From positions 1 to 20,024 of the forward strand of contig JACWMK010000044.1 of assembly GCA_015661405.1 (NCBI GenBank): a stretch of DNA of 20,024 nucleotides, read 5' to 3'. Every line of letters begins with the position of its first letter. Position 1 is the first letter of the stretch. Under the pieces are notes generated by a model. It was not told where the DNA came from. It saw only the letters and a list, made by a program, of their open reading frames with translations, and did no database searches. This DNA comes from Methanobacterium sp. Lineage in GTDB: Archaea > Methanobacteriota > Methanobacteria > Methanobacteriales > Methanobacteriaceae. A program made the translations under genes and the position numbers. Positions 7,254 to 14,447 of the stretch are shown here, one piece after another.

Positions 7254-9275
7254 TTATTTTTTATTATTTATGGGTATAGTAAAGTAGAATGTTGAGCCTT
7301 TCCCTGTTTCAGATTCAACCCAGATATTTCCGCCGTGGCGTTCTATTATTCTTTTGGTTATGGCCAATCCTATGCCTGTTCCTTCATATTCTTCGTTTGT
7401 ATGTAAGCGTTTGAAGATCATAAATATGCGATCAGCATATTTGGGATCGATGCCTATACCATTGTCCTCTACACTGAATATCCATTGCTTATCTTCTTTT
7501 TGGGTAGATATTTGTATTTGCGGTGTTTCTTTGCTGCGGTATTTCAGGGCGTTGCCTATGAGATTCTGAAATAACTGTATCATTTGCCTGTAATTTGCAT
7601 TAATTTTTGGTAAAGATTCTCGGGTGATGAATGCTTGATTCTCTTCTATAGTTAATTCTAAGTTAGATAAAGTCTCATCTAAAACCTTCTCTAAATCAAC
7701 CTCCTCAAATTTACCTCCCTTACTATTAACACGGGAGTAAGATAAAAGGTCGTTGATTAATAACTGCATACGTTTAGCACCGTCTACAGCATAATTGATG
7801 TAATCCAAAGCGTGTTCATCAAGTTTATCCTTATATTGCTTCTCCAATAGTTGGGTGAAGCTTGACACCATTCTTAATGGTTCTTGCAGGTCGTGGGATG
7901 CTACATAAGCAAACTGCTCCAGTTCCATATTGGAGCGTTTTAACTCCTCCATAGTTCTTTTCAATTGTTCATCAGCTTGTTTACGATCTGTGATGTCAGT
8001 ATGTGTGCCCAACATCCTTAAGGGGTTCCCATCCTCATTAATTTCTACGACCTTTCCATTAGTTTGAATCCAGCGCCATTTTCTATCCTTAGTTTTCAAC
8101 CGTAGCTCAAGAGAGTATCCTTCAGCATTATCTATATGATGTTGTAATTCTTTTTCAAAACTATCAACATCATCAGGATGTATCAGGGATCTGAAAGATT
8201 CATAGGAAGCAGGGAACTCTTCATCATCATATCCCAATATTTTATAATAAGTGGGGCTGAAATATGCCTCACCTGTCGGAACATTCCATTCCCAAACCCC
8301 TTCATTAACAGACTCAACAGTTAAAGAATATCTTTCCTCACTTTCTTTTAAATCATCTTCAATCTTTTTACGTTTAGTGATATCATTGAATAAAATAGCA
8401 ACTTCATGACCTTCTGGATCACCAATCTTAAATGCATAAACATCAAACCACCTGTTCAATGCTTTTGCTTCTTTTACAAAGCGTAAAGGTTTACCAGTTA
8501 AAGCTATTTTACCATAAATTTGAAACCAATACTCCTCATGATCCGGAGCAAGATCACGCATCAGTTCACCCTCCGCATCAATCAATCCAGTTTGCCCCTC
8601 AAAAGCTGGATTAACCTCTAAAAAACGGTAATCTACGGGATTATCATCAGCATCAAAAATCACTTCAACAGTACAAAAACCTTCATCAATAGAATTAAAC
8701 AAAGTTAAATACTGAACTTCCTTCTTTTTTAAAGCTTCTTCAGCATTTACCCGTTTAGTAATGTCATTTACAGTTATCCTAAATTCTTTTTCTCCATTGT
8801 TTTGGATAAGAACAGTTTCTAAATTAGCATAAACTGGTGTTCCATCTTTTTTGTTGATTACTAATTCACATTGCCCAGTGCCTGTATTTTTAACTTTTTC
8901 TAAATGTTTATAGAAAGTTCTTCGAGATTCAGAATTCATAAATCTAATGAATGCACTGTTAATTTGTTCCGTTTTCTCAATGCCTAAAAGAACTGTTCCT
9001 GCATGATTTACATCTTTAATTATTTCCATTTCGTCTAATGAGAAATATGCGACCGGTGCAAATTCATAAAGATTATAATATTTCAACTTTTCCTTTTCTA
9101 AATCTAAACTTGTTTTATGCAATTCTTGGTTTTGCATTTCCAGTTCAATCTGGTGCGTTTGGAGCTCATGAACTAATTCAGAAAAACTATTAAATGAAGG
9201 CAAATCGGATTTATTTTCGCGTAATATTTCTTCGGCCTTATCTCGAAGTTGATTACTTTTACTATTCTTTGTCAT
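7254..9275 (-). CDS. Sensor histidine kinase, PAS3-HisKA-HATPase_c
   Basis: This 673-residue cytoplasmic kinase starts with a charged helical stretch (1-65, ELQTHQIELEMQNQELHKT), probably a coiled coil. Three PAS domains follow: about 66-176 (ending TVNDITKR), 186-303 (PAS_4-like, ending LFNDITKR) and a PAS_3/PAC fold at 311-432 (ending GTHTDITDRK). A classical HisKA domain has H461 in ASHDLQEPLRMV, and the HATPase_c domain has the N box QLFQNLIGNALKY, G1 DNGIGID, F box IFKRL and G2 GTGIGLAI. All catalytic motifs are intact. Unlike the two kinases at 997-5884 it has no receiver, so it needs a separate response regulator. The ATG at 9275 has a TAGGAA site (9285-9290) about 9 bases away. A decayed paralog lies immediately upstream (9410-10475). 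The sensed signal is unknown. Confidence 0.93.
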   Translation of the reverse strand: MTKNSKSNQLRDKAEEILRENKSDLPSFNSFSELVHELQTHQIELEMQNQELHKTSLDLEKEKLKYYNLYEFAPVAYFSLDEMEIIKDVNHAGTVLLGIEKTEQINSAFIRFMNSESRRTFYKHLEKVKNTGTGQCELVINKKDGTPVYANLETVLIQNNGEKEFRITVNDITKRVNAEEALKKKEVQYLTLFNSIDEGFCTVEVIFDADDNPVDYRFLEVNPAFEGQTGLIDAEGELMRDLAPDHEEYWFQIYGKIALTGKPLRFVKEAKALNRWFDVYAFKIGDPEGHEVAILFNDITKRKKIEDDLKESEERYSLTVESVNEGVWEWNVPTGEAYFSPTYYKILGYDDEEFPASYESFRSLIHPDDVDSFEKELQHHIDNAEGYSLELRLKTKDRKWRWIQTNGKVVEINEDGNPLRMLGTHTDITDRKQADEQLKRTMEELKRSNMELEQFAYVASHDLQEPLRMVSSFTQLLEKQYKDKLDEHALDYINYAVDGAKRMQLLINDLLSYSRVNSKGGKFEEVDLEKVLDETLSNLELTIEENQAFITRESLPKINANYRQMIQLFQNLIGNALKYRSKETPQIQISTQKEDKQWIFSVEDNGIGIDPKYADRIFMIFKRLHTNEEYEGTGIGLAITKRIIERHGGNIWVESETGKGSTFYFTIPINNKK

Positions 9276-9409
9276 AAAATTAAATTCCTAAAATAAAAAA
9301 ATTTTAAACTAATATAGTTACAAAATTATTTGTACTTAATTGAATAAAAATTTTATCACCAATAATAAGAATTCGAAACAATCAATTTATAAAATATTAT
9401 AATAATTAT

Positions 9410-10475
9410 TTATGTTATAGGGATGGTGAAGTAGAAGGTTGAACCTTTCTAGAGTTCTGATTCCACCCAGATATGTCCACTATGTCGTTTTATGATTTTT
9501 TCACTTATAGATAGTCCTATGCCTGAACCGGGGTATTCATTTCGAGTGTGTAAACATTTAAATATTTCAAAGATTTGTTTTTGATATTAAGGGGCAATTC
9601 CTATGCCATTATCAGACACGGCAAATTTCCATTCATTCCAGTCTTTCTGAGAGGATATATGGATTTTTGGCGGTTTTGGTCCGTGGAATTTTATGGCATT
9701 ATGCTATTAAATTCTGGAAAACCTGCCCCATCTGAGATTTATCCACCATAATAGTGGGAAATGTATCATGAGTTATAATAGCATTACTTTCCGTTATGGA
9801 TAAGTATAAATTTGATAGAACATCACTTAATACGATTTCTAAGTCAAAGTTCTCAAAATCCTTAGTTTAATTAAAAACTCGTGAAAATGTTAAAAAGTCA
9901 TCGATTAAATATTTCATACGATGAGTACCTTCAACTATAAAATCAATATATTCATCAGCATCTGTGTCAAGTTGATTTTTATAACATCTTTTTAACAATT
10001 GGGTGAAACTGGTTACCATACGTAGGGTTCTTGCAGGTAGTGTGATGAAACATAAGCAAACTGCTCCAATTCCCGGTTGGAACGTTTTAATTCCTCTAAA
10101 ATATTTTCCAGTTCTTTTTCAGCATTTTTACGGTCAGTGATGTCTTCTATTATTAATTGGTAATTTTCATTGTTATCATGGTAAATGGATTTGATTTTAA
10201 ATTTGACTGTAAAAACTTTTTATATCTTGTTTTAATTTTATATTCAAACTCTTGTGTAACGTGTTTATCAGTGGTGTTAGTGAAGTGTTTATGGAATTCA
10301 CGCCTATCATATTGAGGAACAAATACGCCAAACCATAAATTTATAATCTTTTCTTCCTTTAATCCTAGGAGTTCGGCACCTTTCTTATTCACATTTTGTA
10401 TGATACCTTTTTTATCTAATGTGAAGTATCCTACTGGTAATTCATTGTATAGTTCATTGTAATAGGATATTTAGT
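9410..10475 (-). pseudogene. Degraded PAS-HisKA-HATPase sensor kinase
   Basis: Read on the minus strand from about 10475, this is a broken copy of a kinase like the one at 7254-9275. Recognisable pieces in order: a PAS start (YNELYNELPVGYFTLDKKGIIQNVNKKGAELLGL), still open over 10153-10392; a PAC end (IEDITDRKNAEKELENILEELKRSN); a damaged histidine box, SSHYLQEP, where the Asp of SHDLQEP has become Tyr; helix remnants (FTQLLKRCYKNQLD); N-box remnants with a stop (QVFQNLIA-stop); LHTRNEYPGSGIGLSI; and the C-terminal YFTIPIT. Stops and frame changes occur in several places (for example RVFN-stop, IAP-stop, ESEL-stop), so single sequencing errors cannot explain it. The N-terminal coiled segment is missing. 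It most likely arose by duplication of a neighbour and decayed. Confidence 0.88.
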
Positions 10476-10815
10476 ATACAATTATAATAGTATTTAACCA
10501 ATATTTTTTTAAATGAATTTAAAATTTATATTATTAAATTTTTAAAATGAATTGTTAATAATTATGTAATGTAAAGTTTTTTCATTTATATTGGAATTGG
10601 AAGTGTGTCTTATTAAATAAAAAAAGTTATTCATTAAAAAAAATGTATAATTATTTATTCAATTCCTTTAAAAAGTTGTAAAAAATTAACACATTATTTA
10701 TATTCTGTTGTTTTAATTAATCTTTTAATTTCTTTATTCCTCGAATTCAATGTTCTAATGTCAATCAATTCAATAAAATATATTATTAAGTATAGATTAA
10801 AAATTATAGGATACG
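10476..10815. other. AT-rich intergenic region
   Basis: Nothing that looks coding lies here. Only A/T-rich sequence with TATA-like stretches (for example around 10776-10785) that could serve the gene at 10816. Confidence 0.45.
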
Positions 10816-11427
10816 ATGTCAATGAATCTGTCTGATCAATTATTAGGCGACACTACTTATGGTGATGTAGTAAAGATTGGTCCACTGGGTAATATTAGTT
10901 CTCCAATAAAGATAGCAATTATTATTGGAGTGCATCCCTTAGAGTACCATGTTCATAATATGGCTATACATTTTATTGAAAACAATAGTAAAAATTTAAA
11001 ATATTGTTATTTTATTTACCGGGTGAATGTGACTGAAGATATTTTCGAATTTGAAAAAGGCCGTATGAATGGACAATTACTGGCTAATAAATTTATAGTA
11101 CCAGATATTGTCAATAATAATTATATGTTAACATTAGATATTCACTCTAATTACGGAGCTAATGATGGTTATTCAGTAGGTTGGTTCCTTAATGTACCAA
11201 CAAACGATAGTAAAAGCCGTGAATTAATGAATCAAGTAATAAATAAGGTCCCAGATTTAGAATCATATGATCCACCGTGCCCTTCTAGTCCCGCGTATAT
11301 AACTATTCCCATTATTGAGAATGGAATACCTGCTATGATATATGAATCTTATGGATATGATACATTAGAAACCCAGAAGAAACGTTTGAATAAATTTTTA
11401 TCAACCGTAGATAATTTAAATTTGTGA
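10816..11427 (+). CDS. M14-like zinc hydrolase (AstE/aspartoacylase-type fold), short form
   Basis: This is a 203-residue protein without signal peptide or membrane segments. The layout suggests a metallocarboxypeptidase/deacylase of the M14 superfamily. H40-P-L-E43 after a hydrophobic strand (IAIIIGVHPLE) matches the HxxE zinc motif. H110 in TLDIHSN matches the third zinc ligand. E177 in AMIYESYG is placed like the catalytic glutamate. KGRMNGQLLANKFIVP (81-96) resembles the substrate-binding arginine/asparagine segment. It is shorter than typical family members, so it may be a minimal variant. Substrate is unknown: short peptides, N-acyl amino acids or cell wall peptides are possible. The ATG has only a weak site (AGGAT) before it. 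The gene stands alone and is convergent with the CMD gene. The fold assignment is by motif and not certain. Confidence 0.72.
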   Translation: MSMNLSDQLLGDTTYGDVVKIGPLGNISSPIKIAIIIGVHPLEYHVHNMAIHFIENNSKNLKYCYFIYRVNVTEDIFEFEKGRMNGQLLANKFIVPDIVNNNYMLTLDIHSNYGANDGYSVGWFLNVPTNDSKSRELMNQVINKVPDLESYDPPCPSSPAYITIPIIENGIPAMIYESYGYDTLETQKKRLNKFLSTVDNLNL

Positions 11428-11610
11428 TTATAAAAAAAATGAATGTTTATACAATTTTTTTATAATATATACTTACTGGTTTGACTAAATGGTCTATAAA
11501 TTTTTAAGATTCATAAACTGAAGATTAAAAAAAAAATAATAAAAAAAAAATAAGAGTATGTAGATTGATTTTGAAGTGAATGTAAGTGCTTAATTAACAA
11601 ATTGTAAGGT
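11428..11610. other. Convergent intergenic region with T and A tracts
   Basis: This gap separates two convergent genes. A T run near 11455-11461 on the plus strand and A runs around 11527-11550 (T runs on the minus strand) could end transcription from both sides. No gene is seen here. Confidence 0.4.
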
Positions 11611-11934
11611 TTATTTTTCTGTTAACTCATATAAAATGTTTATTGCGTTCATGAAGGCGGGTTTACCTGCTATTAATAATACAACTCTTAAAACATCTAC
11701 TATTTCATCTTTAGTAACTTTGAATTCTTTCATGGTACTTTTTATCTGATTTTTAACTGCCCTACTATCCGAATTTGCTGCAGTTATTCCTAAAGCTATG
11801 AGTTTCTGTGTTTTATAGTCAAGAACTTTTCCACTGAATGCAACTTCATTTAAACTAACATTCTCTTTATAAAGATCTGGATAGTCTTCTTTAACATGTT
11901 TCATGCCTTTACTGTAAAATACTTCATCTTTCAT
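11611..11934 (-). CDS. Carboxymuconolactone decarboxylase (CMD/AhpD-fold) family protein without CxxC
   Basis: This 107-residue all-helical protein matches the CMD family. It contains the core LIALGITAANSDSRAVKNQIKSTMKEFKVTKDEIVDVLRVVLLIAGKPAFMNAINIL. Redox-active AhpD members have a CxxC where this protein has NSDSRAV; there is no cysteine at all in the protein, so it cannot act as a thiol peroxidase partner by the AhpD route. It may be a lyase-like or oligomeric binding protein of the decarboxylase type; the substrate is unknown. The ATG at 11934 is fixed by a strong ribosome binding site, GGAGGAGTG at 11943-11951, 8 bases away. It is transcribed alone, divergent from the HAD phosphatase gene. 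Confidence 0.88.
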   Translation of the reverse strand: MKDEVFYSKGMKHVKEDYPDLYKENVSLNEVAFSGKVLDYKTQKLIALGITAANSDSRAVKNQIKSTMKEFKVTKDEIVDVLRVVLLIAGKPAFMNAINILYELTEK

Positions 11935-12135
11935 AAAATAATCACTCCTCCAAATTTTTATTAAATCATTATATTATATTAGATTTTTATCTATTATTAA
12001 TTTTTTAACATCCTAAATTCTGTTTCCCCCATAAATTTAATTTGTAGATTAATTAAAATTATTTTTATAAAAATTAAAAAAAAATAAATTTTTATCATTT
12101 TAAGTTCTAATTTTTATGCTTAAAGTTTAGGGGGA

Positions 12136-13034
12136 ATGTCTTTATTTTAAATATTGATAAACTTAAAAGTTGGAATGATGGATCTGTAAAAGAATCTATC
12201 CTAGATTTTTTAAACTCATCCATTGGAGATGGTCCTAATTATATTAAACCTGAGGATCGTATTGCAACGTTTGATAACGATGGTACACTATGGGCTGAAA
12301 AACCAATGCCTGTTCAACCTAATTTCATATCCAGAGCTTTCGTTAAAACAGCTCAAAAGGATCCTAGTTTAGTTGATAAACAGCCTTATAAAGCTATTCT
12401 CATGAGAGATGAAACGTTTTTCAGAAAGGCTCGTGAACAAGACCCGGAAGCTATTAAATCTCTAGAATATGCGATGGCACATGAGTGGTCTGGAATTACT
12501 CCCGATGAATTTGAAGCAGAAGTATTAAAGTTTTTCGCGACTGTTAAACCTGAAAAATATGCATCAAACTTCACTGATCTAGTTTACAAGCCGATGCTTG
12601 AACTTTTTGAATTGTTAAAAGATTACGAATACCGAGTCTTTGTATGTTCAGGTGGTGGAAATGATTTCATGCGAATAATATCAGAGAAATCATGGGGAAT
12701 ATTTAAAGAGAATGTAATTGGTTCAGCTGCTGGTTATGAATATCATAACGGTACTTTAAAGAGGAATGATAAAGTTCTTGGAGGTATTGCATTGGGTCCT
12801 GGGAAAGTTGAACATATTTACTCCCGAACTGGACGCTTACCAGTTTTTGCTGTTGGTAATGGTGATGTGGATATTGAAATGTTGGAATCTGCTAAATTTA
12901 GATTATTTATAAAGCACGATGATGAAGAACGTGAATATGCTTATATTAATGGAGCAGAGAAAATATTATCCATTGCAAGAGATAAAAATTATATTATTGT
13001 AAGTATGAAAAATTATTGGAAGGAAATTTTCTAG
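12136..13034 (+). CDS. HAD-superfamily phosphatase (phosphoserine phosphatase-like), start region disrupted
   Basis: This is a haloacid-dehalogenase-fold phosphatase. Motif I is FDNDGTLWAEKP (Asp codons at 12273 and 12279), motif II VCSGGGNDFM, the motif III lysine is in LGPGKVEHIY, and motif IV is VGNGDVDIEML; the tail IKHDDEEREYAY is typical of a family annotated as HAD or phosphoserine phosphatase-like in bacteria and archaea. The first ATG in this frame (12306) lies after motif I, so starting there would destroy the enzyme. The frame is open back to about 12114 with the family-like stretch NIDKLKSWNDGSVKESILDFL but has no ATG, GTG or TTG. An ATG at 12136 joins it only if one T is added to the TTTT at 12145-12148. 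Otherwise an ATT at 12144, 10 bases after AGGGGG, would have to serve. It overlaps the next gene by 19 bases. Confidence 0.8.
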
Positions 13035-13735
13035 ATAAAATGAATAATAATCCAGAATTAACTGCAATTGATATATTGCTCAAACTTGACGAAATCATTG
13101 TTAAAAAAGCTTTAGAAATTAATAAACAATTAGTGGAGGAATATCCTCTTGGATTTAAGCTTGATGAATCTCATATTCCTCATATCAGTATTTTACAATG
13201 CTATGTGAGGACAAAAGACTTAGGAAAAGTTTATAATGCTGTTGAAAAAATTATTACATCTGAAAATGTGACTTCATTACAATTAACAGCAGTTAAAATA
13301 GGATACATGGCTTCTAGTGACTCAGCTGGTATAGCATTTATTATTATTTCACCAATAGAGATTCTCCTTAATTTTCAATCAAATTTAATAGATGCTCTTA
13401 AACCTTATATGGTAAATAAAGGTACCGCTGCAGCTTATGTGACTTCTGAAGAAAATCCAGTTATTAATAAAGCTACATTTGATTATGTTGAGAATTTTAT
13501 TCCTGATCATAGTGGCGAAAACTTCATACCTCATATTACAGTGGGAATGAATAACATGGAATCTCTTGAAAAACTTATTAATGAACCCTTTACTCCCTTA
13601 AAATTTCCACCGGTTAGTATAGCAGTATATCAACTAGGTAATAATGGCACAGCATCAAAAGTTTTAAAAGAATGGATTATATCTCAAACATCTCAAAAAA
13701 TATTAAAAGCATTAAAAAAATTTTATATTAAATAA
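13016..13735 (+). CDS. 2H phosphoesterase (2'-5' RNA ligase-like) family protein
   Basis: This is a 239-residue cytoplasmic protein with the two hallmark motifs of the 2H phosphoesterase superfamily: H56-I-S58 in SHIPHISILQCYV and H173-I-T175 in FIPHITVGM, about 117 residues apart. The family acts on cyclic phosphates or 2'-5' linked RNA or nucleotides; the true substrate here is not known. It overlaps the HAD phosphatase by 19 bases, which suggests translational coupling and a shared pathway, for example ring opening followed by phosphate removal (inference). The start could be TTG at 13016 or ATG at 13040. The GGAAGGA site (13018-13024) lies 15 bases before the ATG, rather far, so the start is not settled; residues 9 onward (MNNNPELTAIDILL) are safe. 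Confidence 0.85.
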   Translation: MEGNFLDKMNNNPELTAIDILLKLDEIIVKKALEINKQLVEEYPLGFKLDESHIPHISILQCYVRTKDLGKVYNAVEKIITSENVTSLQLTAVKIGYMASSDSAGIAFIIISPIEILLNFQSNLIDALKPYMVNKGTAAAYVTSEENPVINKATFDYVENFIPDHSGENFIPHITVGMNNMESLEKLINEPFTPLKFPPVSIAVYQLGNNGTASKVLKEWIISQTSQKILKALKKFYIK

Positions 13736-13757
13736 ATTTTTTAGTTAGATGATTCAT

Positions 13758-14266
13758 ATGAAACGCTAATTATTTATAAATCGTATCATCATTTAAGCAC
13801 TGAAAAAATCGCAAAAAACATAGCTGAAACCATGAAAGCAAAACTAGTTAAAGTTGAAGATGCAAAATAAGATGAATTAGGCGAGTATGACTTAATAGGT
13901 TTCGGGTCGGGTATCTATAATTATAATCATCATAAAACCTTAATCAAATATATAGAAAACATGCCCCGGTTGGATAAGAATGTATTCATTTTTTTTCAAC
14001 TTCCGGTAATTATCGGGAAAGGTACCATAATCTCATTAAAGAGAAGTTGAATGAAAAGAGTTGTAAAAATAATTGGTGAATTCACTTGTTATGGGGAATT
14101 CAGACCCCTTGGATTTAATTTAGATGTGAATGGACCATTAGAATTTATATTCGGTAAAAATAAAGACCATCCGGATGAGAAAGACTTAGAGAATGCACGA
14201 TTATTTGCTGAAAGTCTTATATATGAATTAAAAACTTTTAGATTTTTTTTAATTTCTTTTCTTTAA
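13758..14266 (+). pseudogene. Flavodoxin-family pseudogene
   Basis: Three frames together give a flavodoxin-domain protein of about 165 residues. Pieces: TLIIYKSYHHLSTEKIAKNIAETMKAKLVKVEDAK then a TAA (13867-13869); DELGEYDLIGFGSGIYNYNHHKTLIKYIENMPRLDKNVFIF; a frame change near the T run at 13988-13997; TSGNYRERYHNLIKEKLNEKSCK; a frame change at an A run near 14065; IIGEFTCYGEFRPLGFNLDVNGPLEFIFGKNKDHPDEKDLENARLFAESL. The start is also broken: ATG AA-ACG lacks one A. The FMN phosphate loop TSGNYRE is still recognisable. Three indels plus one stop argue for real decay, though all indels sit in homopolymers. It follows the 2H gene closely and was probably in the same operon. The last 72 codons remain open (14051-14266). 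Confidence 0.85.
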
Positions 14267-14314
14267 ATTTATTTAAAAATGATTTTTATTACTTTTATAA
14301 TGAATTATTTTAAT

Positions 14315-14330
14315 CCATAAAAATTTATGG
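14315..14330. promoter_or_regulatory. 16-base dyad upstream of katG
   Basis: CCATAAA-AA-TTTATGG is a perfect inverted repeat with 7-base arms, 118 bases before the katG start. It could be an operator or the end of the flavodoxin transcript. It contains G/C pairs at its ends in an otherwise almost pure A/T stretch. Confidence 0.35.
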
Positions 14331-14336
14331 TAATTA

Positions 14337-14368
14337 TACTATAATATTATTGTAAAATTACTATAATA
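14337..14368 (+). promoter_or_regulatory. Direct repeat TACTATAATA x2 upstream of katG
   Basis: TACTATAATA occurs at 14337-14346 and again at 14359-14368. The 22-base period is about two helical turns, so both copies face the same side of the helix, as expected for a regulator binding cooperatively. Either copy could also act as a TATA element for katG, which starts 80-110 bases downstream. Chance is possible in such AT-rich DNA. Confidence 0.35.
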
Positions 14369-14447
14369 AAATTATTTAGTGTAGCCCTAAAACACAATAT
14401 TCACAGTTTTTTATAAAATTTAAAATAATGAATTAAAAAAAAAGAGC

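Noticed and set aside
7354..8614. Plus-strand frames at 7354-7569 and 8432-8614
   Set aside because: They are antisense to the intact 673-residue kinase.
12386..12574. Minus-strand 62-codon frame
   Set aside because: It lies antisense to the HAD phosphatase, which is well supported by its motifs.
13867..13869. Stop codon read-through or recoding in the flavodoxin gene
   Set aside because: The codon is TAA, not TAG or TGA as used for pyrrolysine or selenocysteine, and several frameshifts break the same gene anyway.
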